Shown here: positions 9,260-17,492 of the stretch, in pieces | Numbering within the stretch: position 1 is the stretch's first letter | How the letters are laid out: every line of letters starts with the position of its first letter | DNA from: Heterostelium multicystogenum | Taxonomy: Eukaryota > Evosea > Eumycetozoa > Acytosteliales > Acytosteliaceae | Assembly: GCA_003667245.1 (NCBI GenBank) | Contig: RCNN01000369.1 | Coordinates: 1 to 28,151, forward strand | DNA: 28,151 bases | Reading direction: 5' to 3' | Notes under the pieces: model-generated | What the model was told of the DNA's origin: nothing | What the model saw: only the letters and a program-made list of their open reading frames with translations | The model's database searches: none | Program-made: the position numbers and the translations under genes

Positions 9260-10089
9260 TCAGCCTGGAATGCGACAACCTGTTCAGCACCTGGCGCGAG
9301 CAGGCGCGCTGGTTGCTCAGCCATCAGATCGACCCCAGCCACGTGAGTTGGGGCGTGGCCGAGGTGGCGGACCTGTTTGCCACCGACGAGCAGTACCCGG
9401 CGGAGTGCGGGCCGTTCCAGGCGCGGATTCCCAAGGCGCTGCTGGAGCTGCTGGAGTCTGCCGCGTGTTATCACGGTGAACAGCGCTGGAGCCTGTTGTA
9501 TGAGGTGCTGTGGCGCGTCAGCCATGGGGACCGCACGGCGATGATGTCGGGGGACAAGCTGGGCAGCGAATTGCAGCGGCGGATCAAGCAGGTGCAGCGC
9601 GAGGCCCATCACCTGCATGCGTTTGTGCGGTTTATCGCATTGCCGGCAGAGGCGGGGCCGCAGTTGCCGGAGTACGTGGCGTGGCATGAGCCGGCCCACG
9701 ATATCTTGAAGGTGGCCAGCCAGCATTTTGTCGGGCGCATGGGGCGTCATCGCTGGATGATCGCCACGCCCCTGGATGGGGTTTATTACGACGGGGAGCA
9801 GTTGATTCACCAGCGGCAATGCCCGGTGGAATGGCAGGCGTTGGCGCAGAATGTCGAGGATCCCCACAGTGCGATGTGGTTGACGTACTACAGCCATATC
9901 TTTAACCCGGCGCGGTTGAATCCGAAGGTGATGGAAGGGCATTTGCCGAGCCGGTTCTGGAAGAATCTGCCGGAGGGCAAGTTGATTCCGGGGTTGATCA
10001 GCGAGGCGCGTACGGGCAAGCAGCGGGATGGGCAGGCGAAGCTGATTGGGGCGCGTCCAGGCAAGCGAATTTCAAGCGGGCACGGTTAA
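9256..10089 (+). CDS. DUF4130 / TIGR03915-family putative DNA repair protein
   Basis: This intact 277-aa protein of the DUF4130 family has no known activity. The family is usually encoded beside the preceding radical SAM protein and is sometimes fused to a UdgX-type uracil-DNA glycosylase domain. Visible features are the conserved block FVRFIALP, the segment PAHDILKVASQHFVGRMG, and MWLTYYSHIFNPARLNPKVM with the near-terminal LPSRFWKNLPEG, which are family landmarks. No glycosylase domain follows here: the gene stops at 10089, two bases before a REPIN. The start at 9256 overlaps the upstream stop by 4 bp. The pair should be induced together during the SOS response. Confidence 0.85.
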   Translation: MISLECDNLFSTWREQARWLLSHQIDPSHVSWGVAEVADLFATDEQYPAECGPFQARIPKALLELLESAACYHGEQRWSLLYEVLWRVSHGDRTAMMSGDKLGSELQRRIKQVQREAHHLHAFVRFIALPAEAGPQLPEYVAWHEPAHDILKVASQHFVGRMGRHRWMIATPLDGVYYDGEQLIHQRQCPVEWQALAQNVEDPHSAMWLTYYSHIFNPARLNPKVMEGHLPSRFWKNLPEGKLIPGLISEARTGKQRDGQAKLIGARPGKRISSGHG

Positions 10090-10090
10090 G

Positions 10091-10179
10091 TGTGGGAGCG
10101 GGCTTGCTCGCGAATGCGGTGTGTCAGCGGCACATCCAGCGACTGATACACCACATTCGCGAGCAAGCCCGCTCCCACA
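10091..10179. repeat. REPIN (paired REP sequences), copy 1
   Basis: Two inverted REP units with about 32-bp arms and one mismatch (tgtgggagcgggcttgctcg and its complement) flank a variable centre. It lies directly after the stop of the DUF4130 gene and before the convergent stop of the Lrp-type gene, so it may serve as a transcript-end hairpin. It is mobilised in trans by a RAYT transposase not present in the window. Confidence 0.92.
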
Positions 10180-10208
10180 TTTGATCTCTATTGCCTGTAG
10201 GGGCGGAT

Positions 10209-10706
10209 TCAGGCCAGTTCGGTGGCGGTGTTTTTTACGACCGCCAGCTCGGGATGCGCCACCAACTTGTCAATGTGCAATTCATCATTGTTCAGCCAGG
10301 TTTCCGTCAGCACGCGGTAGTGCTCCATGTCCCGGCAGCGCATGCGCAGGCTGTAGTCGAACGGCCCGCTGATCAACTGGCACTCGAACACTTGCGGGCA
10401 GGCTTTGACACATGCCTCGAACGCCTTCTGCGCCGAGCGCCCGCTCTGGTTGGAGAGGGCCACCAGCACCAGCAGTGACAGCCCCGGCGAGACCATCTGC
10501 ACGTCGATGATCGCCCCATAACCCCGGATGACCCCGCGTCGTTCCAGCTTGCGTACCCGTTCCAGGCACGGCCTGGGCGTCAGGTGCACCAGCGACGAGA
10601 GTTTTTCGTAGGTGATGCGTCCCTGGTGCCGTAACACGTCGATGATGGCTTCATCGATGCGGTCCAGCACAGGTGAGGCGTTCGGTCCGGTGGCCTTGGT
10701 ATCCAT
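10209..10706 (-). CDS. Lrp/AsnC-family transcriptional regulator
   Basis: This 165-aa protein has an N-terminal AsnC-type helix-turn-helix (IDEAIIDVLRHQGRITYEKL to TPRPCLERVRKLERRGVI, about residues 17-61) and a C-terminal RAM ligand-binding domain (VLVALSNQSG to the end). The TPRPCLERVRKLE recognition helix is typical of the family. It starts 13 bp past the stop of the importer ATPase gene and on the same strand, so it is probably the last gene of the ctlX-ocd-importer unit and senses an amino acid handled by it (arginine, ornithine or proline). The frame is intact. Confidence 0.88.
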   Translation of the reverse strand: MDTKATGPNASPVLDRIDEAIIDVLRHQGRITYEKLSSLVHLTPRPCLERVRKLERRGVIRGYGAIIDVQMVSPGLSLLVLVALSNQSGRSAQKAFEACVKACPQVFECQLISGPFDYSLRMRCRDMEHYRVLTETWLNNDELHIDKLVAHPELAVVKNTATELA

Positions 10707-10718
10707 GGTGTGTGGTGT

Positions 10719-11564
10719 TCACTTCAATCGGTTGGAAAGAAATTGCTGCAAGCGTTCGCTGTTCGGCTGGTCGAGGATTTCGGCTCCGCCTTGTTCCTCG
10801 ACACGGCCCTGGTGCAGGAACAGCACTTGGCTGGACACCTGGCGGGCAAAGCCCATTTCGTGGGTGACCATGAGCATGGTACGACCTTCCTCCGCCAACG
10901 TCTGTATGACTTTGAGCACTTCTCCTACAAGTTCAGGGTCGAGGGCCGAAGTGGGTTCGTCGAACAGAATGATCTCCGGTTCCATCGCCAGGGCCCGGGC
11001 GATGGCCACGCGCTGTTGCTGGCCGCCGGAGAGGAATGCCGGGTATTGGTCCGCCACCCGGCCCGGCAGGCCGACCTTGTCGAGGTACAGGCGTGCGCGT
11101 TTTTCCGCCTCGGCGGCGCTCACCCCCAGCACCCGGCGCGGCGCCATGGTGATGTTTTCCAGCACGGTCATGTGGCTCCACAGGTTGAAGTGCTGGAACA
11201 CCATGGCCAGGCGGGTGCGCAGGTTCTGCAATTGCGCCTGGTGCGGCGCGCGCGTGCCGGCGCGGCCTTGCTGCATTTCGATGCTGATGCCATCGAGGGT
11301 GATAACCCCGGCGTCCGGCTGTTCGAGGAAGTTGATGCATCGCAGCATCGTGCTCTTGCCGGAGCCGCTGGCGCCGATCAGGCTGATCACGTCGCCGTTG
11401 CGCGCGTTCAGTGAAACGCCCTTGAGCACCTCATGCTCGCCATAGCGTTTGTGCAGGCCTTCGACCTGGAGTTTGACGTTGGCGTTTTCGGCCACGGCGA
11501 CCGGCTGGGTAGCGGGGCGTACATCGGTGGGATAAGCGGCCAGGGCCTGCGCGGACTGATTCAT
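10719..11564 (-). CDS. Polar amino-acid ABC importer, ATPase subunit (HisP/ArtP type)
   Basis: This is the ATPase that powers uptake through the two permeases encoded just upstream. Intact, 281 aa. Walker [10 protein letters not shown] is at about 64-72, followed by CINFLEQPDAG, then Q-loop VFQHFNLWSHMT, signature [19 protein letters not shown], Walker B IILFDEPTSALDPE and H-loop VTHEMGFA. The pattern is that of basic amino-acid (histidine, arginine, ornithine) importers. The N-terminal extension of about 30 residues before the first strand is longer than in HisP; an internal start is possible but no better ribosome-binding site was seen. It begins 3 bp after the preceding permease stop. Confidence 0.93.
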   Translation of the reverse strand: MNQSAQALAAYPTDVRPATQPVAVAENANVKLQVEGLHKRYGEHEVLKGVSLNARNGDVISLIGASGSGKSTMLRCINFLEQPDAGVITLDGISIEMQQGRAGTRAPHQAQLQNLRTRLAMVFQHFNLWSHMTVLENITMAPRRVLGVSAAEAEKRARLYLDKVGLPGRVADQYPAFLSGGQQQRVAIARALAMEPEIILFDEPTSALDPELVGEVLKVIQTLAEEGRTMLMVTHEMGFARQVSSQVLFLHQGRVEEQGGAEILDQPNSERLQQFLSNRLK

Positions 11565-11567
11565 GGG

Positions 11568-12282
11568 TTAGCCTCGGGTAGGAACAAGAAAACGCATCCA
11601 GCGACGTTCGGCCAGTCGAAACAGGCCCACCAGTGCAAAGGACAGCAGCATGTACAACAGGGCAGCGATGCCGAAGGCCTGGAACGTTAGGAACGTCTCG
11701 GCGTTGGCGTCGCGGGCCACCTTGAGGATGTCGGCAATGGTGGCGGTGAACGCCAGGGACGTGGCGTGCAGCATCAGGATCATTTCATTGCTGTAGGCCG
11801 GCAGTGCGCGACGCAGTGCGGCGGGCACTACCACAAACAGGTTCAGGCGCCAGCCATGCAGGCCGTAGGCCTTGGCGGCTTCGATCTCGCCGTGGGGGAT
11901 GTTGCGAATCGCCCCGGCAAAGATTTCCACGGTGTAGGCGCACGTGTTCAGTACAAACGCCAGCAGCGTGCAGTTCAGTGCATTGCGAAAAAACTGGTTG
12001 AGCAGGGCGTTGTCCTGCACCACGTCCAGGCCGTAGAGGCCGGTGTAGCAAATCAGCAACTGGATATACAGCGGCGTGCCGCGAAACAGGTAGGTGTAGA
12101 CCTCCACTGGCCAGCGAATCCAGAAGTGTTCCGACACCCGCGCGATCGCCAGCGGGAATCGACAGGATGAAGCCCAGCACCACCGAGATAATGAACAGCC
12201 ACAGGGTCATCGCCACCCCGGAAAAGCCGTTACCGTCGGTGAACAGGTAGGCCAGGCCGTATTGCTGGATCAGTTCGATCAT
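11568..12282 (-). CDS. Polar amino-acid ABC importer, permease subunit (HisM type)
   Basis: Inner-membrane permease of the HisM/ArtM family. The start at 12282 gives MIELIQQYGLAYLF and a first membrane helix (TLWLFIISVVLGFILSI). The rest contains FRGTPLYIQLL, the ATPase-docking EAA loop (EIEAAKAYGLHGW) and further helices near IADILKVARDAN and LLYMLLSFALVGLF. One extra C near 12153-12156 breaks the frame; across it the protein reads ILSIPLAIARVSEHF. Repaired length is about 237 aa, normal. It overlaps the preceding hisQ-type stop by 4 bp (ATGA), so the two permeases are translationally coupled. Confidence 0.9.
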
Positions 12283-12982
12283 CGCGCCATCCCCTTGATG
12301 CCCACGTTGTAGCGCCGTTCCAGGCGTTTGAAGATGCGGTTGGAGAGGGTGGTGATCACCAGGTACACCAGGCCCGCGAGGATCAGGAAGTACAGCGGGT
12401 CATTGGTGGTCTTGCCGGCGTTTTGTGCGGCCTTGACCAGGTCTGACAGGCCGATGATCGACACCAGCGCGGTGGACTTGAGCAGCACCAGCCAGTTGTT
12501 GCCCAGGCCCGGCAGGGCAAAGCGCATCAGTTGCGGGAACAGCACCAGGCGAAAGCGCTGCCAGCGGCTCAGGCCGTAGGCGGTGGCGGCTTCGAGTTGG
12601 CCGGCGGGCACGCTGAGAATCGCCCCGCGAAAGTTTTTCGGTGAAATAGGCACCGTAGATAAAACCGAGGGTGATGACACCGGCGGTGAACGGGTCGATT
12701 TCGAAGTAGGCCCAGCCGAGCATTTCACTCAGGTCGTTCAGCCACAGTTGCAGGCTGTAGAAAATCAGCAGGATCAGCACCAGGTCCGGCACGCTGCGAA
12801 TCAGCGTGGTGTTAGAGCGTGGCCGGAACCCGCAGCAGCTTGACGCTGGAGAGCTTGGCGGCGGCGGCGAGCAGTCCCAGGGACAGGCTCAGCAGCAGCG
12901 CCAGGAACGCCAGCTTGACCGTCATCCAGGCACCCTGGGCCAGCAGCGGGCCGAAGCCTTGCAAGTTGAGGAGTTCATTCAT
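12279..12982 (-). CDS. Polar amino-acid ABC importer, permease subunit (HisQ type)
   Basis: Partner permease of the HisQ/ArtQ family. The start at 12982 gives MNELLNLQGFGPLLAQGAW and a first helix rich in Leu and Ala (FLALLLSLSLGLLAAAA). Next come PDLVLILLIFYSLQLWL, the EAA loop (GQLEAATAYGLSRWQ) and a C-terminal helix pair ending in RRYNVGIKGMAR. Frame breaks occur near 12810 and near 12634 (T run), each one base. Repaired length is about 233 aa. Between this gene and the upstream binding-protein gene lies a large REPIN, a common way of setting a high ratio of binding protein to permease message. Confidence 0.88.
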
Positions 12983-13014
12983 GGAAAGTATCTCGATGGG
13001 GCGCAGAGTTTTAC

Positions 13015-13135
13015 TGTGGGAGCGAGCTTGTGTGGGAGCGGGCTTGCTCGCGAAGACAGCGTTTCAGTCAATACATGTGTGACTGACCCACCGCTTTCGC
13101 GAGCAAGCCCGCTCCCACACAAGCTCGCTCCCACA
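13015..13135. repeat. Nested (double-arm) REPIN, copy 2
   Basis: A standard REP pair (inner arms from 13031 and to about 13119) is enclosed in a second inverted pair of 16 bp, tgtgggagcgagcttg at 13015-13030 and its exact complement ending at 13135. The outer arm differs from the REP head by one base, and that change is matched in both arms, so pairing is perfect. It lies 7 bp after the stop of the binding-protein gene and 32 bp before the permease start. Confidence 0.9.
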
Positions 13136-13142
13136 TGAGGCG

Positions 13143-13922
13143 TCACTCGTTGTAGATATCCTGATCGCCGAAGTATTTCTTCTGGATCTGTGTGTAGGTG
13201 CCATCGGCCTGGACGGCGGCGATGCCTTTGTTGATCAGCTCCACCAGGTCTTTGTCGTTCTTGCGCAGGCCCATGGCGATGTCGAGCGGCAGGGTCGGGT
13301 CCTTGAAGGCCGGGCCGGTCTTGAAGTCGGCGCCTTCAGGTTTGGACAGGAAGTTGAGCTGGGCTTCGAGCTTGTCGGTCAGGGTGGCGTCGAGGCGACC
13401 GTTTTGCAGGTCGGCGTAGTTCTGTTCCTGGGACTGGTACGCCTTGATCTGCGCGCCAAGTTTTGCCAGGTGCGCACGGGCGTAGGCTTCCTGCAGCGAG
13501 CCTTGCAGCACGCCGACCTGTTTGCCTTTCAGGGATTCGGGGGTGTCGCCGAAGTCGGCGCTTTTGCGGGTGATCACCGAGGTCGGGCTGAGGAACAGCC
13601 GGTCGCTGAAGTCGATGACTTTCTGGCGGGCCGGGGTCACGGCCATGGAGGACATGATGGCGTCGAACTTGCGGGCGCGCAGGGCCGGGATCATGCCGTC
13701 GAATTCGTTGTGGACCCACACGCATTTGACTTCCAGCTTGGCGCAGATGGCGTTGCCCAGGTCGATGTCGAAACCTTGCAGGCTGCCGTCGGCGGCGACG
13801 GATTCAAACGGTGGGTATTCGGGGAAAACCCCAAAGCGGATTTCTTTCCATTCCTGAGCCTGGGCAGCGGTTGCGGCCAATGGCAGGAGCAGCGCAGCGA
13901 AAAGTGATCGGAGCGGAGTCAT
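13143..13922 (-). CDS. Periplasmic amino-acid-binding protein of the ABC importer (HisJ/ArtJ type)
   Basis: Intact, 259 aa, solute-binding protein family 3. Signal peptide 1-22 (LLLPLAATAAQA, cleaved before QEW), then the mature start IRFGVFPEYPPFESVAADG with the family signature GFDIDLGNAICAKL. SSMAVTPARQKVIDFSDRLF, with the Arg that binds the substrate carboxylate, and the C-terminal TYTQIQKKYFG complete it. The spectrum is that of lysine/arginine/ornithine-binding proteins. The neighbouring ornithine cyclodeaminase and ctlX genes point to arginine, citrulline or ornithine as the ligand; this is inference. Confidence 0.93.
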   Translation of the reverse strand: MTPLRSLFAALLLPLAATAAQAQEWKEIRFGVFPEYPPFESVAADGSLQGFDIDLGNAICAKLEVKCVWVHNEFDGMIPALRARKFDAIMSSMAVTPARQKVIDFSDRLFLSPTSVITRKSADFGDTPESLKGKQVGVLQGSLQEAYARAHLAKLGAQIKAYQSQEQNYADLQNGRLDATLTDKLEAQLNFLSKPEGADFKTGPAFKDPTLPLDIAMGLRKNDKDLVELINKGIAAVQADGTYTQIQKKYFGDQDIYNE

Positions 13923-13992
13923 GTGTATTCCCTATATTTTGTAATTGATGTCAGGGCAGTAGAAAACGGGACGCTAAGGTGAAGAGGCTTTT

Positions 13993-14086
13993 TGTGGCGA
14001 GGGAGCTTGCTCCCGCTGGGCTGCGCAGCGGCCCCAAAATCCCGGGAGCGCTACGCACTCCAGCGGGAGCAAGCTCCCTCGCCACA
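13993..14086. repeat. REPIN of a second REP family, copy 3
   Basis: tgtggcgagggagcttgctcc at one end and its complement at the other form inverted arms of about 27 bp, with a GC-rich inner stem (gctgcgcagc) in the centre. The sequence is different from the other six pairs in the window, so it belongs to a distinct REP group. It lies between the binding-protein gene and ocd in a 374-bp gene-free stretch that otherwise holds only the inverted repeat at 14259-14287 and an AT-rich likely promoter next to 13922. Confidence 0.88.
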
Positions 14087-14258
14087 TTGGGCTGCCTCAC
14101 TACATTGGGCTGTTTGTTGTCAGAGAGAATGCTTCAAGATGGTGCGTTTTTTGTGTCGTTTACCCCTGCCGCGGCGGGCGGAATGTGCTGTTAAAACGCG
14201 GGTCACAGCGGAAACGGCTGCGGCACCCGCTGAATCGGCTTGTTGACCGGGTTTTTCC

Positions 14259-14287
14259 GGCCTGCCTTTCACGCAAAGCGGCAGGCC
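14259..14287. terminator. Possible hairpin after ornithine cyclodeaminase gene
   Basis: ggcctgcc and ggcaggcc (perfect 8-bp arms, 13-base loop) lie 9 bp downstream of the ocd stop. On the ocd strand the stem is followed by an A run, not a U run, so intrinsic termination is doubtful; it could stabilise the 3' end. Confidence 0.35.
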
Positions 14288-14296
14288 AGAGCGGTC

Positions 14297-15342
14297 TCAG
14301 GCGCGCTTTTTCTGCTGTGCCACCGGTGCTTGGGCCAGGCGGGCAAACAGGTCCTTGGGGTCGGCAAGGTCCGGCACCAGTTCCAGTTCACTGCCCACGT
14401 CCAGCGCCTTGGCCACGTCCAGTACGTAACGCAGGGCGGAGTAGTCTTCGATGGCAAAACCTACCGAGTCGAACAGGGTGACCTGGCGCGCGTTTTCGCG
14501 GCCTGGCGCCTGGCCGTTGATCACTCGCCACAGCTCGGTGACTGGCGAATCCTCCGGCATGTGCTGGATCTCGCCTTCGATGCGGCTTTGTGGCTCGTAC
14601 TCGACAATCACGCGGGCCCGTTCGACGATTCGTCGGTCCAGTTCGGTCTTGCGGGGCAGTCGCCACCGACGGCATTCAGGTGCATGCCCGGTTCGATCAT
14701 CTCGTCCGTGAGGATGGTGGCGTAGGCCTTGTCGGCGGTGACGGTGGTGACGATGTCGGCGCCTTTCACGGCTTCGGCAACGCTGCCTGCCAGGATCACC
14801 TTGATCGCCGGGAAGGCTTTGAGGTTGGCGGCCAGTTTGGCGGTGGCCTTGGCGTCGATGTCGAACAGGCGGATTTCAGTGATGCCCAGCATCGCGTGGA
14901 AGGCCAGGGCCTGGAACTCACTCTGGGAGCCGTTGCCGATCAGCGCCATGCTGCGGCTGTTGTCCCGGGCCAGGTAGCGCGCCACCAGGGCCGAGGTGGC
15001 GGCCGTGCGGATCGCGGTGGTCAGGGTCATTTCCGCCAGCAGCACCGGTTTGCCGGTGTCCACATCACCCAGGGCGCCGAAGGCCATGACGGTGAGCATG
15101 CCGCTCTGGGTGTTTTTCGGGTGGCCGTTCACGTATTTGAAGGCGTACAGCGACGCGTCGGACACCGGCATCAGCTCGATCACGCCCTCGGGCGAGTGGT
15201 TGGCCAGGCGCGCGCATTTTTCAAAGTCCTGCCAGCGCAGGTAGTCGGCGCGGATGTACTCGGCCATCTCGGTAATGCAGGTTTGCAGGCCTTTTTGCGA
15301 AACCAGGTAGCTCAAGTCGTTGACGTCGATATAGCGGGTCAT
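14297..15342 (-). CDS. ocd: Ornithine cyclodeaminase
   Basis: This mu-crystallin/ornithine cyclodeaminase family enzyme converts L-ornithine to L-proline and ammonia with bound NAD. Residues visible: K69 in AFKYVNGHP and R112 in IRTAATSA (substrate-carboxylate region), the Rossmann motif IGNGSQSEFQ at about 135-144, then the acidic end of the next strand (RLFDIDAKAT) and HLNAVGGDCPG near 225. After a one-base break near 14650 the frame resumes as DRRIVERARVIVEYE and ends in PVAQQKKRA. Repaired length is about 347 aa, as in the family. The start at 15342 has aggagtcttccc just before it. It follows ctlX by 11 bp, so the two are one transcript. Confidence 0.92.
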
Positions 15343-15353
15343 GGGAAGACTCC

Positions 15354-16280
15354 TTATTGAAATGAGGGGCGGGTGGGCAGATGCACTTCCGCCAACATGC
15401 AGCGGGCACTGCCGCCGCCGATGCGTTCGATGTTGTCGATGCTCACCACCACCGGCCGGGTGTGACGCTCCACATGCTGACGCTGGGCGGGCTTGAGCGA
15501 GCCCCAGGCGCTGGCCGACATCACCAGCAGCGGCTGGCCGTCGCGGTCATGGACTTCGAGCATGTTGCCGGCGAAGGCTTCCAGCTGGTCGAAGTCCAGG
15601 GCGACGATGTCTTTGCCGGTGTCGCGCAGGGAGCGTTCAAGGGCCTGGCGCTCGTGGTCATCGGGCAGGGCTTGCAGGCACACCACGGAGAGGTCGCGGC
15701 CGACACTCATCATTACGTTGCTGTGGTAGATCGGCGCGTGGTGACGGTCTACGGCGTGGAATACGCAGAGCTGGTAGTCAAGGCGTTCGGCGAACTGGCG
15801 CAGGGCATCCTGATGGGTCCGCCCGGAATGGCAGGCGTAGCTGATGCGGTGCTGGCGGTCGAGGACCATGCTGCCGGTGCCTTCGAGGAACATGTTCTGT
15901 TGTTCGAGGTGGCTGAAGTCGATGGTGTTGTGGATCGCGAAGCGTTGCTCCAGCACTTGCAGCACGCCTTTGTCGCGTTCCAGTCGTCGGTTCCGGCCTT
16001 CCATCGGGTACAGCACCAGGCTGCCGTCGGCGTGGCTGCTCCACCAGTTGTTGGGGAAGATCGAATCCGGGGTATGGGGAGCGGGGGTGTCTTGTACCAC
16101 CAGCACTTCCACGCCGTGGTGGCGCAGGGTGTCGACGTAGCCGTCGAACTCTTCCAGCGCTTTCTGCTGTGCGGCCAATGGGTCGAGGGGCGCGCGCTGG
16201 AAGCGGTTGTTGATCGCGGTGTCCGGGTTGAAGGCGAAGTGCGCCGGGCGGATCATCAGGACAGTGTTGGTGGTTTGCAT
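15354..16280 (-). CDS. ctlX: CtlX, arginine-deiminase-superfamily (citrulline utilisation) hydrolase
   Basis: This 308-aa guanidino-group-modifying enzyme is called the citrulline utilisation hydrolase CtlX in this family. Seen: IRPAHFAFNPDTAINNRFQ at the N-terminus, PDSIFPNNWWSSHADG (substrate-binding Asp/Asn region), FLEGTGSMVLDR (acidic residue), YHSNVMMSVG (catalytic His) and GGGSARCMLAEVHLP with the nucleophile at about C294. The start at 16280 was chosen over far upstream in-frame codons because the family begins MQTTN-VLMIRP. The upstream extension would run through a REPIN, which is not coding. It is the first gene of the ctlX-ocd unit. Confidence 0.92.
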   Translation of the reverse strand: MQTTNTVLMIRPAHFAFNPDTAINNRFQRAPLDPLAAQQKALEEFDGYVDTLRHHGVEVLVVQDTPAPHTPDSIFPNNWWSSHADGSLVLYPMEGRNRRLERDKGVLQVLEQRFAIHNTIDFSHLEQQNMFLEGTGSMVLDRQHRISYACHSGRTHQDALRQFAERLDYQLCVFHAVDRHHAPIYHSNVMMSVGRDLSVVCLQALPDDHERQALERSLRDTGKDIVALDFDQLEAFAGNMLEVHDRDGQPLLVMSASAWGSLKPAQRQHVERHTRPVVVSIDNIERIGGGSARCMLAEVHLPTRPSFQ

Positions 16281-16339
16281 GGGGGCACGGGTCCATGGGT
16301 TGGGCAGTGAGGCTATTTTTGTGCGGTGTGAAGGAAGAA

Positions 16340-16373
16340 TCCCGGCTGAAGTGAGGGGGTGGCTCAGCCGGGA
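16340..16373. promoter_or_regulatory. Perfect 10-bp inverted repeat upstream of ctlX
   Basis: tcccggctga (16340-16349) and tcagccggga (16364-16373) are exact complements separated by 14 bases, 60-93 bp upstream of the ctlX ATG. It is either an operator or a leader hairpin. I recognise no named motif. Confidence 0.5.
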
Positions 16374-16394
16374 AAGCTGAAAAGTGGGGTGGGG

Positions 16395-16409
16395 CAGCCG
16401 AATCGGCTG
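16395..16409. repeat. Small hairpin upstream of ctlX
   Basis: cagccgaatcggctg has 6-bp arms and a 3-base loop. Its arm repeats the cagccg core of the larger inverted repeat 22 bp away, so the two may belong to one regulatory element. Confidence 0.3.
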
Positions 16410-16431
16410 TGGAGGTGAGTGGAGATCAAAA

Positions 16432-16521
16432 TGTGGGAGCGGGCTTGCTCGCGAAAGCGGTGGGTCAGTTAATAAATTCGGTGGCTGATACACCGCCTTC
16501 GCGAGCAAGCCCGCTCCCACA
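16432..16521. repeat. REPIN, copy 4
   Basis: An inverted pair of the main REP family (tgtgggagcgggcttgctcg and complement) between the divergent genes ctlX and the GNAT gene. Here it lies upstream of both genes, not at a transcript end, so a terminator role does not apply. Confidence 0.92.
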
Positions 16522-16565
16522 TTGGTATTGTGTTGCCTGAGGTTTTTTGTCTGGATGGAGAAACC

Positions 16566-17463
16566 ATGCCCACTGAAGTTCGTCTCGCCCAAACTACCGA
16601 TGCCGAGGGCATCAGCCAGGTCATCCTGGCGGCCCTGCATGACAGCAACGCCCGGGATTATCCGGCGGATGTGATTGCGCGGGTGGCGAGCAACTTTACT
16701 CCCGAGGCTGTCGTGGCGTTGCTCGCGCGTCGAACGGTGCTGGTGGCTGTTCAGGATGAGGTGATCGTTGCCACGGCGGCACTTGACGCCAATGTGGGTG
16801 CGCTCGGTCTTCGTCAATCCGGCGCTGCAAGGGCAGGGCATCGGGCGCTTGCTGATGATTGAAATCGAGCTGCGCGCCCGGGAAGCCGGGGTGACCTTGT
16901 TGCATGTGCCGTCTTCGCTGACGGCCGAGCCGTTCTACACCAAGCTGGGTTTCCACACGGTGCGCGATGTCTACCATGGCAATGAACGCACGCTGGTGAT
17001 GGAGAAGGCGTTGTCATCCCGCCATCCCATCGGCGTCTATCGCGATCGGGCCCATCGGGCGCAGGTGGTGGCGTTGTGGCAGGCGGCGTTTGGTTATGAC
17101 GCGGCGCATAACCTGCCGAGCCTGGCGATCGACAAGAAGCTGGCGGTCAACGATGGGTTGTTCTTCGTGGCCACCGACAAGAAGGCGGTGATCGGTACCA
17201 TCCTCGCAGGCTACGACGGGCATCGTGGCTGGTTGTATTCAGTGGCGGTGCACAACGACTATCGCCGCCAGGGCCTGGGCGCCTCGTTGGTGCGGCATGC
17301 GGAGCAGGCGTTGACGGCGCTGGGTTGCATGAAGATCAACCTGCAGATCACCAGTGGCAATGACGCGGTGATGGGGTTTTATGAGGCGCTGGGTTATGGC
17401 GCGGAGCCGCGGATCAGCATGGGCAAGAAGATCCTGGAAAACATCCCGATGGATAAAGCTTGA
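16566..17463 (+). CDS. Two-domain GNAT acetyltransferase
   Basis: This protein has two consecutive GNAT (acetyl-CoA-dependent N-acyltransferase) folds. The first (about residues 1-143) opens with EVRLAQTTDAEGISQVI and has the acetyl-CoA loop VNPALQGQGIGRLLM and a C-terminal YTKLGFH. The second (about 150-298) has WLYSVAVHNDYRRQGLGASL as its acetyl-CoA loop and MGFYEALGYG near the end, and resembles YpeA-type acetyltransferases. One extra G near 16793-16797 breaks the first domain; repaired length is 298 aa. The two domains share one frame without a stop or a second ribosome-binding site between them, so this is a real fusion. Its start follows ggatggaga. Substrate is unknown. It is monocistronic, bounded by REPINs on both sides. 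Confidence 0.85.
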
Positions 17464-17492
17464 ACGTCGGTTTTCCAAACGCTGAAATCAAA

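Noticed and set aside
15354..16841. A longer form of ctlX beginning near 16841.
   Set aside because: The extra N-terminal part would translate the REPIN at 16432-16521 and overlap the GNAT gene in antisense. The family starts at the MQTTN codon at 16280.
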